Source of the DNA: an uncultured Hoeflea sp.
Lineage (GTDB): Bacteria > Pseudomonadota > Alphaproteobacteria > Rhizobiales > Rhizobiaceae
Direction: 5' to 3'
DNA length: 64,000 bases
Assembly (NCBI RefSeq): GCF_947501405.1
Contig: NZ_CANMVK010000002.1
Span: 1,054,001 to 1,118,000 of the forward strand
The notes under the pieces are model-generated. The model searched no databases. It saw only the letters and a program-made list of their open reading frames with translations, and was not told where the DNA came from. A program made the position numbers and the translations under genes. Positions 8,400 to 21,041 of the stretch are shown in pieces. How positions within the stretch are numbered: position 1 is the stretch's first letter; every line of letters starts with the position of its first letter.

Positions 8400-9155
8400 A
8401 TGTTTCATAAGACCTTCCGGCTGACCGCCGCCGCCACCGTCTCGGTGCTTGCCCTGACGCTGGCCGGCTGTTCGGACTCCTCGGACGAGACCGCCAGCAC
8501 ACCGGCCCAGACCGAAACCGCAGCGCCCGCCGAGACCGCCTCGGCAACGCCGTCCCCTGAAACGACCGGTTCGACCGAGTCCGCCGTCGAGGCGCCGGCA
8601 CCGGCCGGTGAGGTCGACATGGCCGAGGTGCTCAAGCCCGGTCCGCTTAAAGAGATGACGCTCGGCGATCCCGATGCGCCGGTCACCATGGTCGAATACA
8701 TGTCGATGACCTGTCCGCATTGCGCCTCTTTCCACGAGCAGGGCTTCAAGCAGCTTGAGGAGAAATATATCAACACCGGCAAGGTGCATTTTATACTCCG
8801 CGAGTTTCCCTTCGATCCGCGCGCCGCGGCCGCCATCATGCTGGCGCGCTGTGCGCCCGAGAACCAGTTTTTCCCCATGGTTGATGTGCTGTTCAAGCAG
8901 CAGCGCGCCTGGGCAACCGCACCTGATGGGCGCGAAGCACTGCTCCAAATCGCCCGTTTGGCGGGTTTTACACAGGAGTCCTTCGAGGCTTGCTTGACGA
9001 ACCAGAAACTTCTGGACGATGTGAATGCTGTAAGAACCAAGGCCGCCAACGAATTTGGGATACAGTCCACGCCAAGCTTCATCATCAACGGCAAGCGGTA
9101 TCCGGGGAACATGTCGATTGAAACCATGTCGGCGATCATCGACCCGCTGCTCTAA
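8400..9155 (+). CDS. DsbA-family thiol-disulfide oxidoreductase (lipoprotein)
   Basis: A 251-residue envelope protein. A lipoprotein signal peptide ends in LTLAGC, making Cys24 the likely lipidated residue. About 60 residues of Ala/Thr/Glu/Ser/Pro-rich linker follow, then a thioredoxin/DsbA fold with the active site CPHC at about 105-108 and the cis-proline loop IQSTPSFIING. AGGGG lies just before ATG 8400. It probably oxidises or isomerises disulfides in periplasmic proteins while anchored to the membrane. Members of this family sit directly upstream of smc in many alphaproteobacteria, with 114 bases between them here. Confidence 0.9.
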   Translation: MFHKTFRLTAAATVSVLALTLAGCSDSSDETASTPAQTETAAPAETASATPSPETTGSTESAVEAPAPAGEVDMAEVLKPGPLKEMTLGDPDAPVTMVEYMSMTCPHCASFHEQGFKQLEEKYINTGKVHFILREFPFDPRAAAAIMLARCAPENQFFPMVDVLFKQQRAWATAPDGREALLQIARLAGFTQESFEACLTNQKLLDDVNAVRTKAANEFGIQSTPSFIINGKRYPGNMSIETMSAIIDPLL

Positions 9156-9269
9156 GCGGGACCAGCGCATCAAGCCCTGGCGATTTTGTTGCCGGGGCGG
9201 TGATGGTGCGTCAAGGATCGGCCACGGCCAGATAACCCGCATCGGCCGATATGACCGGGAGAGCCGGTC

Positions 9270-12200
9270 ATGAAATTCAACAAGCTCAGGGTTCTGGGAT
9301 TCAAATCCTTCGTTGAACCAACGGAATTTTTCATCGAGCGCGGGCTGACCGGCGTGGTCGGCCCCAATGGCTGCGGCAAGTCCAATCTTGTCGAAGCCAT
9401 GCGCTGGGTGATGGGCGAGAACTCCTACAAGAACATGCGCGCCTCGGGCATGGACGACGTGATCTTTTCGGGTTCGGGAAACCGGCCGGCGCGCAACACC
9501 GCCGAAGTCGGCCTTTATCTCGACAATTCCGACCGCACCGCGCCCGCCGCCTTCAACAATTCCGACGAGATCCAGGTCACCCGCCGCATCGAGCGCGAAT
9601 CCGGCTCCGTCTACCGTATCAACGGCAAGGAGGCTCGCGCCAAGGATGTGCAATTGCTTTTTGCCGACGCATCGACCGGTGCGCGCTCGCCCTCGATGGT
9701 CGGCCAGGGCCGCATCGGCGAGCTGATCCAGGCCAAGCCGCAGGCGCGGCGGCAGTTGCTCGAAGAGGCCGCCGGCATTTCCGGTCTGCATTCGCGCCGC
9801 CATGAGGCCGAGCTGAGGCTGCGCGCCGCCGAAACCAATCTTGAACGGCTCGACGACGTCACTTCCGAGCTCGAAAGCCAGGTTGAAAGCCTCAAGCGCC
9901 AGGCCAGGCAGGCCAACCGCTTCAAGATCCTTTCCGCCGAGGTGCGCCAGGCTGAGGCGACGCTGTTGCATTTGCGCTGGTCGCTCGCAAAAGGTCAGGA
10001 AGCCGAAGCCGAAAGCGCGCTGGCCCAGGCCACGTCAAAAGTCGCCGAACTGGCCCAGGCACAGATGGAGGCCGCCAAGGCCCAGGCTGTCGCCGCCCGC
10101 AAGCTGCCCGATCTGCGCGATGGAGAGGCAGCCGCCGCGGCCGCCCTGCAACGGCTGCAGATCGCCCGCACCCAGATCGACGAGGAAGCCGAACGGCTGG
10201 AGCGCCGGCGCGCCGAGCTTGACCGACGGCTGGTGCAGCTCAAGGCCGATATCGAGCGCGAGGAACGGCTCATTGCCGACAATGCCGGCATCATGGAACG
10301 GCTCTCCGCGGAAGAGACCGAACTTCGCGCGACACTCGATGGCAGCGGCGACCGCTCCGCCGAACTCAAATTCGTGTTCGAGGCGGCCGAAAAACGGCTC
10401 GCCGAATCCGAGACCTCGCTGGGCGTCGTAACCGCCGAACGCGCGGAAGCCGCCGCCGAGCGCACCCAACTTGAACGCATGATCGGCGAGGCCGGTGAAC
10501 GCAAGGCCCGGCTCGAGCGCCAGATCGCCACACAGGATGCCGATCTTGCCGGAATCGCCGAGCGCATCGCCGGCCTGCCCGACCCCGCCGCCAAACGCAG
10601 CGAAGCCGAGGTCGCCGAAAAAGCCCTCGCCGACGCCGAAGCGGCGCTGGCCCGCATCGAAACCGCGCTTGAAGCGGCCCGCGACGCCGAAGCCGGCGCC
10701 CGCCAACCGGTCACCGAGGCCAAGGCCCGGCTCAACGCCATCGAGACCGAGGCCAAGACCATTGCCCGCATGCTCAATGCCGGTCAGGGCTCGGACCTGT
10801 TTCCGCCGGTGGTCGAAAAGATCAAGGTCGATCGCGGTTATGAAACAGCGTTGGGTGCTGCAATCGGCGACGATCTCGATCTGCCGCTCGATCCCGCAGC
10901 ACCCGCCCACTGGGCCCGCGTCGAGGCATCGGCCGACGACCCGGCGCTGCCTGATGGGGTAACGCCGCTCTCCACCCATGTGCGCGCTCCCGCCGAACTT
11001 GAGCGCCGGTTGGCCCAGGTCGGGCTGGTCGCCGACGCCGATCATGGCCGGGCGCTGCACTTAGCGCTCAGACCCGGCCAGCGGCTGGTCACCCGTGATG
11101 GCGCGCTCTTCCGCTGGGACGGCTATGTGGCGTCTGCCGACGCGCCAACGCCCGCGGCCTTGCGGCTTGAGCAGAAGAACCGGCTTACCGAACTCGATGC
11201 TGAAGCCGTCGAAGCCACCAAGACGCTGCGCGCGGCCGAAGAGGCGCTGGCTCAAAGCGAGGCCGATGTGGCCGCTCGGGTCGGCGAGGGGCGCACAGCG
11301 CGCGATCTCATTCGCGACGCCAGCCGCAATCTTGGCCGCGCCCGCGATGAACTGGCAGCCGCCGAACGGGCCTCGGGCGAACTCTCCAACCGCCGCGCGG
11401 TGCTGAGCGAATCCCGCGCCCAGATTGGCGCGCAACTGGCAGAGACCGCGGAAGCTCTCGCCCAGGCCGAAACCGCGCTCAAGGCCTGTCCGGATCTGGC
11501 CGGGCTCGACGCGGCGCTCACAAAGGTCAATGCCGAAGTTGCCACCGATCGCGGCCGGCTGGCCGAGGCCCGCGCCGCCCATGAGGGGCTTGAGCGCGAA
11601 AACCGGGCAAGGGCGCAACGGCTCGAGGCGATCGCCGGAGAGCGGGCAAGCTGGAGCGACCGCGCCGCCAATGCCGAAACCCATCTGTCATCGCTGCGCG
11701 CCCGCGCCACGGAAACCGAGACCGAGGCCGGCGAAATTGCCGATGCGCCTGACGAGATGCTGCTGCGCCGCCGGCAGTTGATGCATCAGCTCAGCGAAGC
11801 CGAAAAGCGCCGCCAGGAAGCCGCCGATGCGCTGGCGCTGGCCGAAACCGCCTCCCGTGAGGCCGACAAGCTCGCGACTGAGTCAATCGGTCATCTCTCA
11901 CAGGGCCGGGAGGCCCGCGGCCGTGCCGAGGAGCGGCTGATGGCTGCCAGGGAACGCCGGGAAGAGGGCGAGGCCCGCATCCGCGAAGCGCTCAATTGTG
12001 AACCGCACGAGGCGATGCGCCAATCCGGGCTTGCAGCCGATACGCCAATGCCCGATCCGGCGCAGGTGGAGCGCAATCTCGAGCGGCTGAAGATCGAGCG
12101 CGAGCGGCTTGGCGCGGTCAATCTGCGCGCCGAGGAAGAACAGGGCGAATTGTCCGAACGGCTGGAAACCATCGTTACCGAGCGTGAGGACATAATCGAC

Positions 12201-12734
12201 GCGATCCGCAAATTGCGCGCCGGCATACAGAGCTTGAACAAGGAAGGCCGGGAGCGTCTGCTGGCTGCTTTCGACGTGGTCAACGACCAGTTCCAGCGGT
12301 TGTTCACGCATTTGTTCGGCGGCGGCACGGCGGAGCTGCAGCTTATCGAATCCGACGATCCGCTGGAGGCGGGACTGGAAATTCTCGCCCGTCCGCCGGG
12401 CAAGAAGCCGCAGACCATGACGCTGTTGTCGGGCGGCGAACAGGCGCTGACCGCCATGGCGCTGATCTTTGCGGTGTTCCTGACCAACCCGGCGCCGATC
12501 TGTGTCCTCGACGAGGTCGATGCGCCACTTGACGATCACAATGTCGAGCGTTTCTGCAATCTGATGGACGAGATGGCGGCCTCCACCGACACCCGTTTTG
12601 TCATCATCACCCACAACCCGATCACCATGGCGCGGATGAACCGTCTGTTCGGCGTCACCATGGCCGAGCAGGGCGTCAGCCAGCTTGTCTCCGTTGATCT
12701 CGAGACCGCCGAACAACTGCGCGACGCCAGTTAA
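9270..12734 (+). CDS. smc: Chromosome segregation protein SMC
   Basis: A 1154-residue condensin ATPase that organises and helps segregate the chromosome. The N-terminal Walker A is GPNGCGKSNL (about 30-40). Two long coiled coils rich in Ala, Glu and Arg flank a hinge at about 505-620. The C-terminal half-site has the signature LLSGGEQALTAMALIF (about 1053) and Walker B ICVLDEVDAPLDD. This is the usual length for alphaproteobacterial SMC. Its partners ScpA and ScpB are not in the window. The stop is only 3 bases from the stop of the convergent hydrolase gene, so the two transcripts may run into each other. Confidence 0.97.
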   Translation: MKFNKLRVLGFKSFVEPTEFFIERGLTGVVGPNGCGKSNLVEAMRWVMGENSYKNMRASGMDDVIFSGSGNRPARNTAEVGLYLDNSDRTAPAAFNNSDEIQVTRRIERESGSVYRINGKEARAKDVQLLFADASTGARSPSMVGQGRIGELIQAKPQARRQLLEEAAGISGLHSRRHEAELRLRAAETNLERLDDVTSELESQVESLKRQARQANRFKILSAEVRQAEATLLHLRWSLAKGQEAEAESALAQATSKVAELAQAQMEAAKAQAVAARKLPDLRDGEAAAAAALQRLQIARTQIDEEAERLERRRAELDRRLVQLKADIEREERLIADNAGIMERLSAEETELRATLDGSGDRSAELKFVFEAAEKRLAESETSLGVVTAERAEAAAERTQLERMIGEAGERKARLERQIATQDADLAGIAERIAGLPDPAAKRSEAEVAEKALADAEAALARIETALEAARDAEAGARQPVTEAKARLNAIETEAKTIARMLNAGQGSDLFPPVVEKIKVDRGYETALGAAIGDDLDLPLDPAAPAHWARVEASADDPALPDGVTPLSTHVRAPAELERRLAQVGLVADADHGRALHLALRPGQRLVTRDGALFRWDGYVASADAPTPAALRLEQKNRLTELDAEAVEATKTLRAAEEALAQSEADVAARVGEGRTARDLIRDASRNLGRARDELAAAERASGELSNRRAVLSESRAQIGAQLAETAEALAQAETALKACPDLAGLDAALTKVNAEVATDRGRLAEARAAHEGLERENRARAQRLEAIAGERASWSDRAANAETHLSSLRARATETETEAGEIADAPDEMLLRRRQLMHQLSEAEKRRQEAADALALAETASREADKLATESIGHLSQGREARGRAEERLMAARERREEGEARIREALNCEPHEAMRQSGLAADTPMPDPAQVERNLERLKIERERLGAVNLRAEEEQGELSERLETIVTEREDIIDAIRKLRAGIQSLNKEGRERLLAAFDVVNDQFQRLFTHLFGGGTAELQLIESDDPLEAGLEILARPPGKKPQTMTLLSGGEQALTAMALIFAVFLTNPAPICVLDEVDAPLDDHNVERFCNLMDEMAASTDTRFVIITHNPITMARMNRLFGVTMAEQGVSQLVSVDLETAEQLRDAS

Positions 12735-12737
12735 GGG

Positions 12738-14003
12738 CTAGTCCCGGTTGGCGGCCAGCCGATCAAGATAGTCTCCGACCAGCCCCTCCCAAAGAGGCGG
12801 TTTCGCCATCACCCAGTGGCCATTGTTCCTGCCGCGAACGGCGACTTCCTCGAAGCTGCCGGTTCCGCCGGCCTCGATAAATGCCAAAAAGTTATTCTGG
12901 CTGTGGTCGATCGAATAATACAGGTCATCAGCACCGTAGATCCAAAGCGTCGGCGTCTTGAGGCCCGCCCCCTGGCGCGCAAGCGTTTGGTTGATGACAG
13001 CAGCATTTTCGCACAACTCGCCCATCCAGCCGCCGACGAAGTTGATGACCCCAGTTATGTGTTTTGGATGGCGCCCGGCATAAGCGATGGAGAGCATTCC
13101 GCCGCGCGATTGCCCCGCCAGCAACACCGGCTGGTCGGTGACATCGGGCCGTTTGTGCAACGCGGTCACCGCTGCGTGCAGATCCTCCGCGGCGCGGTCG
13201 GCGCCATCGAGTGACGTTTTCGTGTCGCAACTGTAGCCCTTCCGCCGGTCGGCGGAGAACCCTTCACCATAGGTGCCGTCCGACTCGCCGCGGCCGCGCC
13301 TTTGGGGGAATGCGACCATCCACCCGCGCTGATTGAGCACATCGGCGAACCAGTCATTGCTCCATGTCTCACCGAACAGTGTGGGATCGGTCCCTGCGCC
13401 GGTGGAGCCGTGATTGACAATCGCGAGCGGAAACGGGCCTGTCCCCTCCGGTTTGAACACAAGCGTCTCGAGCTTTACCGGCCGGCCGTCCTCGGCCAGA
13501 TCGGTCGCAAGAAAGCTCTGTACGCCAGCACTCCAGCTGATATCCTCCCCGCCCGCGCGAAGATCGGCGAGACTTCGTCGGCTCAGGATTGCAAAGCTCA
13601 GCCCGTCGCCAAACACCGCGCGAAGCCGTCCGGTCGGCGATACATTCAGCGTCAGCGAAGATCCGGATCCGTGAACAATCATCTGGTCGCCCGATATCGT
13701 TGCATCGAGACGGAACCAGGCCCGCTTAAGGCCAAATCCGGGATTGTCTGCGACCGCATAGACGACTTTCGCCTGGCCGGATTGCGCAACTTTTTCAACG
13801 ATCAGCACGGTTTTCAGGAATCCGTCCCACTTGCCGATCCAGGTTCCGGCAAAGGCGGAGGACGCCGCTTCAGCCGCTGCGGCATCCGCGGGGATCGGCA
13901 CGCCGTCGATCTCGTCTGCGGTGGATTGGGCATGGCTCCGGATGGAGGTGAAACATACAAAAACAAAAATCGCGACGATGAGGGCCGGTCGGAGCCCGGA
14001 CAT
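12738..14003 (-). CDS. Exported alpha/beta-hydrolase
   Basis: A 421-residue protein with a signal peptide (MSGLRPALIVAIFVFVCF, cleavage near RSHAQ). A beta-rich N-terminal region of about 130 residues is followed by an alpha/beta-hydrolase domain with the oxyanion-loop element VNHGSTG, the nucleophile elbow GQSRGG (catalytic Ser), an acid in the YGADDLYY region and a C-terminal His in NNGHWVMA. It resembles dienelactone-hydrolase or acyl-peptidase-like esterases; the substrate is unknown. In-frame ATGs at 14030 and 14057 are alternative starts; none has a good ribosome site. The gene stands alone, convergent with smc. Confidence 0.8.
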   Translation of the reverse strand: MSGLRPALIVAIFVFVCFTSIRSHAQSTADEIDGVPIPADAAAAEAASSAFAGTWIGKWDGFLKTVLIVEKVAQSGQAKVVYAVADNPGFGLKRAWFRLDATISGDQMIVHGSGSSLTLNVSPTGRLRAVFGDGLSFAILSRRSLADLRAGGEDISWSAGVQSFLATDLAEDGRPVKLETLVFKPEGTGPFPLAIVNHGSTGAGTDPTLFGETWSNDWFADVLNQRGWMVAFPQRRGRGESDGTYGEGFSADRRKGYSCDTKTSLDGADRAAEDLHAAVTALHKRPDVTDQPVLLAGQSRGGMLSIAYAGRHPKHITGVINFVGGWMGELCENAAVINQTLARQGAGLKTPTLWIYGADDLYYSIDHSQNNFLAFIEAGGTGSFEEVAVRGRNNGHWVMAKPPLWEGLVGDYLDRLAANRD

Positions 14004-14392
14004 GTGTCGAAACGTGCAAACAGTGATCATCGGTACAATTGAGCCGCTACCCCGCATGAAATCAACCGGATGCGGATCAGTAAGTCTTCGAATACCCGAC
14101 CTGACAGCGCCATGGGACAATTGAGTTGCCACAGGTCTAAAACCGCGGAAGCTTTTGCACCGGACCCTACGGTATCCGACAGTCGCTTTGCCCAAAGGGT
14201 CCGGCGCCCGGTTGGCGCGGGCAGATGAGCTTGATGGGCTGGGCCCTGCATGGACCGTCAATGCAGGCGCATGGCCTGTTTTGTGAGGAATTGCCGGGCA
14301 GGGGCACATGATGCCGATCACCGCACCGGAAGACTGCGCGCCTTTCATCAATAAGAATACTGGTTTCAGCTCAGCTTAAATCAGGCCCGGCG
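14004..14392. other. Gap between hydrolase and cytochrome c' genes
   Basis: About 390 bases. It holds possible alternative starts of the hydrolase (14030, 14057) and presumably its promoter. I see no convincing small gene, RNA or terminator. Confidence 0.4.
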
Positions 14393-14845
14393 TCATTTCT
14401 TCTGGCGAAACGCCGCGTGGCAGTCCTTGCAGGTTGCGCCGAGGCCCGAAAACGCGTCGCGAATGTCCTGAGCGTCCTTGGCGGCCGCTGCCGCCTTGGT
14501 GAGCGCCATCGCCCGGGCGTTCATCTGTTCGGAAATGCCGACAAACCTGTCCCAATCGGCCCAGATTTCCGCCCGCGCTTCGCTTGGCGCGGCGTTTGTG
14601 CCTTCGGGAAACAGGCGCTCCATTCGGCTGGCATGGCCGGCCAGGCGGTTAGCTGTCTCTGCAACAGCGCCGGCGTCGAATGCGGTTTCGCCCTTTATCA
14701 TCGCCCCGATCGCCTTCATGCCCGCTGCGACGTCCATCATCGCCTCCATTCGCTCCTTGACGATTCCGGTGGCTCCCGTGTGCGCCAAAGCCGCGCCGCC
14801 GCCAATTATCAGGACAACCAGTCCGGTCCAGAGCAATGCCCGCAT
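14393..14845 (-). CDS. Cytochrome c'
   Basis: A 150-residue periplasmic haem protein. A signal peptide (MRALLWTGLVVLIIGG, cleavage near ALAH) precedes a four-helix bundle, and the single haem motif CKDCH sits at the very C-terminus (139-143), the hallmark of class II cytochromes c. Such proteins bind NO or CO at a five-coordinate haem and protect against nitrosative stress; in other lineages they transfer electrons. AGGGATG lies before the start. It stands alone, with no cytochrome b561 partner adjacent. Confidence 0.9.
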   Translation of the reverse strand: MRALLWTGLVVLIIGGGAALAHTGATGIVKERMEAMMDVAAGMKAIGAMIKGETAFDAGAVAETANRLAGHASRMERLFPEGTNAAPSEARAEIWADWDRFVGISEQMNARAMALTKAAAAAKDAQDIRDAFSGLGATCKDCHAAFRQKK

Positions 14846-14992
14846 AAGATCAACATCCCTGTTTGAGATCGAACCGGAATCCTAGCGCTTCCCCCCGGGG
14901 GAATGTCAACACACGGTCAAGACACCTGAACGGAGGCGTAAGCCAAGATCGTGATGCGCATGGCGCCAACTTGCTGCCGCCACGCGGCATAT

Positions 14993-16135
14993 TCACAACG
15001 CTGAAATCAGGGCTTCCGTGACGCGGTCCTGGGTGTCTTCATCGAGATAGGGGTGCATCGGCAGGCTGAGCACGCAATCTGCAAGCATATCGGTCACCGG
15101 CAGCTCTCCGCCGGCAATGCCATGGTGGCTGTAGGCGTCCTGCCGGTGCAGCGGCTTGGCGTAGTAGACGGCGCTCGGCACACCCTTTTCCTTCATGCTC
15201 GCCTGGATCGCGGCGCGATCTGTGCCCTGGGGCAGTTTGAGCGTGTATTGCGCCCACACCGATTGCAGGCCGTCAGGCACCGCCGGGGTGGCGACATGGC
15301 TTCCAAGCTGCGCCGAATAGCGCGCCGCAATGCGGTTCCGCGCCTCGATTTCGTCATCGAAGATCGCCAGCTTTTCGATCAGGATTGCCGCCTGCATGGT
15401 GTCGATGCGGCCGGTCATGCCGACGCGCACATTGTCATACTGGCTGGTGCCCTTGCCGTGAAACAGGATCGAGCGCAGCGTTTCTGCGAGGTCGGCATCG
15501 TCGGTAAAAATCGCGCCGCCATCGCCATAGGCGCCCAGCGGCTTGGCCGGGAAGAAGCTGGTGGCCGTCGCCATCGCCAGCGTACCGACCCGGCGATTGT
15601 GGTAGCGCGCGCCATAGGATTGGGCCGCGTCGCCCAGCACCCAGAGCCCTTCGCGCGCGGCGATCTTCGACACCGCATCATAGTCAGCCGGAATGCCGAA
15701 CAGATCGACCGGGATGACGCCAACCGGTTCGTGCCCGGCCTGGCGCGCGCCGGCAATGGCGGTTTCCAGCGATGCCGGATCGATATTGAAGGTCTCGGCG
15801 TCGACATCGACGAACCAGACATGGGCGCCAAGCCAGGCAACCACTTCGGCGGTGGCGACAAAGGTGAAGGCAGGGCAGAAGATCGCCTGTCCGGGCCGCA
15901 GGTTCCTGGCCATCAGAACCATTGCCAGCGCATCGGTGCCCGAGGAGCAGGCGACGGTGTGGGCCGCGCCGCTATGGGCCGACAATTGCGCCTCAAGTTC
16001 AGCCACTTCCGGTCCCATCACATATTGGCCGTGATCGAGCACCCGGGCGATCGCCGCATCGACGCGGGCGCGGATGCGCGCCTGCTGGGCTGCGAGATCG
16101 ACAAAGCGGACGGGTTCAAGGCTGCTGGCTGACAT
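14993..16135 (-). CDS. DegT/DnrJ/EryC1/StrS-family sugar aminotransferase
   Basis: A 380-residue PLP enzyme that aminates keto-sugar nucleotides for surface polysaccharide synthesis. It begins VRFVDLAAQQARIR and has the cofactor-region ACSSGTDALAM, the Asp-containing GDAAQSYGA and the Schiff-base Lys in FFPAKPLGAYGDGGA. Sequence style is closest to WbpE/WlbC-type enzymes that act on UDP-3-keto-GlcNAcA, but the exact sugar is not predictable. Start 16135 (MSASSLEP) is chosen because the upstream extension is Pro/Arg-rich and not family-like. No other sugar-nucleotide genes flank it, so it may serve a pathway encoded elsewhere. Confidence 0.88.
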   Translation of the reverse strand: MSASSLEPVRFVDLAAQQARIRARVDAAIARVLDHGQYVMGPEVAELEAQLSAHSGAAHTVACSSGTDALAMVLMARNLRPGQAIFCPAFTFVATAEVVAWLGAHVWFVDVDAETFNIDPASLETAIAGARQAGHEPVGVIPVDLFGIPADYDAVSKIAAREGLWVLGDAAQSYGARYHNRRVGTLAMATATSFFPAKPLGAYGDGGAIFTDDADLAETLRSILFHGKGTSQYDNVRVGMTGRIDTMQAAILIEKLAIFDDEIEARNRIAARYSAQLGSHVATPAVPDGLQSVWAQYTLKLPQGTDRAAIQASMKEKGVPSAVYYAKPLHRQDAYSHHGIAGGELPVTDMLADCVLSLPMHPYLDEDTQDRVTEALISAL

Positions 16136-16602
16136 GACGCGGACGGTCCTCGGTCTGAAGAAACAGGAATGGACCCCGGGTCGTGGCGCGAAAGCCGGAT
16201 GGGTGTCCGGAGTTTCTGTTACTTGGCTTGGCGGCCGTGGTCCATAACCCCTTGGACGGATTGGCGGGTCTGAATGGCGGCAGCCAATCACTTTGCGTTG
16301 CCGATGGTGACGCGACGTGACGGCGGGTCAACTGGAAGGGGCCAATCGGATTCGTCGCTGTCACTCGTTTGAGAACCGGATTTGGACCGATTGCGCAACA
16401 ATCCTGTCGATGGCTTGATCCTTTGGATCGATTTAGTCGCGGACTGAGCCAATTTGCGCATTGTCATTCCCTCATCATGCCGTTAGCACCCGGTGAAAAG
16501 CTTGGCGCGAGCCGGGGCTGATCGGGTTTGGTGAAAGCGGGATCTGCCGCTCAAACTCGGGATTGGCGAGCGTGCAGGCCACCACAGAGGGAAGATCGGG
16601 TG
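16136..16602. other. 467-bp divergent gap before ppdK
   Basis: This gap holds the promoters of the aminotransferase (leftward) and ppdK (rightward). The only structure noted is a small perfect hairpin, GATCC-TTT-GGATC, at 16417-16429. No convincing small gene or RNA is visible. Confidence 0.4.
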
Positions 16603-19269
<2,667 letters not shown>

Positions 19270-19549
19270 CGCTTCGATCCGCTGAACCGGTTGGACGGCT
19301 GGATTGCAAAGGCGCATATCGGAATTTTGGTGCTTGTCGGCAGCAAAGACGCACCGAACAAGCAGTCACGGCGGGAAAGGATTCTCCTCGGCTCTGGGCT
19401 TGCCGGCCCGTCGATGAAATCTGGTTCCACCGTAAAGCAATATCCTGGAACGAATTTCCAAGCTGTCGCTTGCGCCCACAAACCCGTGCCACGCCTGCCG
19501 CGCGTTTGACCGGTATGATCCGTCAGTTTTCGCAATGGAGCTGACTGCA

Positions 19550-20638
19550 ATGGATCTCGTGCCTCTGATTGACAGCATCGGTGAACCCCAAACTGCCCTT
19601 GTTGGTGGCACGGTTCTCGGTCTCGCCTTCGGCGTGTTCGCCCAACGCAGCAAGTTTTGCACCCGTTCGGCAGTGCTTTCGGCAATGGGCGAGGGTGATC
19701 TCAAGCCGCTTGCCACCTGGGCCGCTGGCTTTGCCGCGGCTATCCTGGCCGTGCAGCTTCTGCTTGGCGGCGGCCTCATCAATGTTGGGGAAACCCGTTT
19801 CTTCTCCACCGCGCAGAGTCTGTCGGGCGCAATTGTCGGCGGGCTGCTGTTCGGCATCGGCATGGTGCTGGCCCGCGGCTGCGTATCGCGGCTGATGGTG
19901 CTGGGCGCCTCGGGCAATCTGCGGGGCATCTTTTCCATTGCGATCGTCGCGCTGACCGCGCTTGCCACCTATAGCGGCCTTTTGGTGCCGTTACGCGATG
20001 GCATTGGCGCTGTCTGGAACTCCGCTGCCATCGGCGGCAATGACTTGCTGGTTCATGCCGGGCTTGATCGCAACGGCGGCATTGCGCTCGGTGCGATCCT
20101 CGCCGTCGCCGCAGTGGCGGTGGCTGTTCGCGCAAAGCTCTCGCCTTGGCGTCTGTTCGGCGGCGCGGCCATCGGCCTGACCGTGGCGGCCGGCTGGTAT
20201 TTCACCTGGCAATTGTCCACCCAGGTGTTCGAGCCGATCCAGGCCGAAAGCCTGTCTTTCATCCGCCCGCTCGCAACCAGCGGCGAACTGGCGCTTGGCA
20301 GCGGTCTGGCCGGCCTCGATCAGGGCATCCTTATTGGCGCCATCGTCGGTGCACTCCTGGCGGCGCTGCTCTCGGGCGAATTCCGTATCGCCACCTTCGC
20401 CGAACCCGGCACGCCCTCGATCTGGCGCTATGCCACCGGCTCGGTGCTGATGGGCTTTGGCGGCATCCTCGCAGTCGGCTGCACCATCGGTGCGGGCCTG
20501 ACCGGCGGTTCGGTCCTGGCGGTCTCGTCGCTTGTTGGACTGACGTCGATGATCCTCGGCGCGGCGTTCGCGCAACTGGCGCTCAAGGCGCTGAACGCCG
20601 AGCGTAGCGCTTCACCGGTTATCCAGCCGGCTGAGTGA
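19550..20638 (+). CDS. YeeE/YedE-family transporter
   Basis: A 362-residue inner-membrane protein with about nine to ten hydrophobic helices. The two-fold repeated YeeE/YedE (sulphur transport) unit is visible with its conserved cysteines: QRSKFCTRSA (first repeat), LARGCVSRLM, and VGCTIGAGLTGGSV in the second. Thiosulfate uptake (TsuA) is the known function of the best studied relative; the substrate here is inferred. Start ATG 19550 has GGAG 9 bases upstream, and another in-frame ATG lies at 19535. The last 20 bases overlap the end of the convergent aconitase-X small-subunit gene. Confidence 0.87.
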   Translation: MDLVPLIDSIGEPQTALVGGTVLGLAFGVFAQRSKFCTRSAVLSAMGEGDLKPLATWAAGFAAAILAVQLLLGGGLINVGETRFFSTAQSLSGAIVGGLLFGIGMVLARGCVSRLMVLGASGNLRGIFSIAIVALTALATYSGLLVPLRDGIGAVWNSAAIGGNDLLVHAGLDRNGGIALGAILAVAAVAVAVRAKLSPWRLFGGAAIGLTVAAGWYFTWQLSTQVFEPIQAESLSFIRPLATSGELALGSGLAGLDQGILIGAIVGALLAALLSGEFRIATFAEPGTPSIWRYATGSVLMGFGGILAVGCTIGAGLTGGSVLAVSSLVGLTSMILGAAFAQLALKALNAERSASPVIQPAE

Positions 20639-21041
20639 ATTTCACACCCTCTGCCCCGGCTTCGAGCGAAAGCCGGGGCAGGGTCGAAAGCCGCTGCCAG
20701 GCCTCCCGGTCGCCGAGCGCCACCACCGGGCAATCGATCTCGTAGAGCATCTGCGCCACCAGCGCCCCGGTGGCGATGATCGCATCATCATCGACCAGAA
20801 TGATGGCCGCAGGCGCGGTGCCGAGCCTCAGGGCCTCGGCCAGCACTGAAGCACCTGAAGACGATCCGCGCCCGCGCTCCACGAACAGTATTTTCCCGGT
20901 GAGACAGGCATGATGCTGGGGGTGAAACCGGTCGATCACGCAGCCGGTAGAGCTGTCGAAACCGCCCCAGAAACTCAAGGGTTCGCCAAGCCGCAGCACC
21001 TCGCCCTGCGCCTGGCCGTGTACCAGCGAGCGCACGCTCAT
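20619..21041 (-). CDS. Aconitase X swivel domain, small subunit of a dehydratase
   Basis: A 140-residue protein equivalent to the swivel (small) domain of aconitase X (old name DUF126). Typical elements are [32 protein letters not shown] and [14 protein letters not shown], the last being the Ser-rich substrate-binding loop. It pairs with the large subunit encoded immediately upstream, overlapping by 4 bases (ATGA), so the two are translationally coupled. In bacteria such two-gene aconitase X enzymes have been characterised as cis-3-hydroxy-L-proline dehydratases, and in archaea as mevalonate-5-phosphate dehydratase. A bacterial hydroxyproline role is likelier here but unproven. Confidence 0.88.
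   Translation of the reverse strand: MSVRSLVHGQAQGEVLRLGEPLSFWGGFDSSTGCVIDRFHPQHHACLTGKILFVERGRGSSSGASVLAEALRLGTAPAAIILVDDDAIIATGALVAQMLYEIDCPVVALGDREAWQRLSTLPRLSLEAGAEGVKFTQPAG

Noticed and set aside
9175-9197. Terminator between the DsbA-like gene and smc
   Set aside because: A 7-bp stem exists (CCCTGGC/GCCGGGG) but has no T run and one wobble pair; too weak to list as a feature.
8382-9971. 529-residue open frame antisense to the DsbA-like gene and smc
   Set aside because: It lies across two well-supported genes on the other strand, has no family features and reflects the GC-rich third-position pattern.
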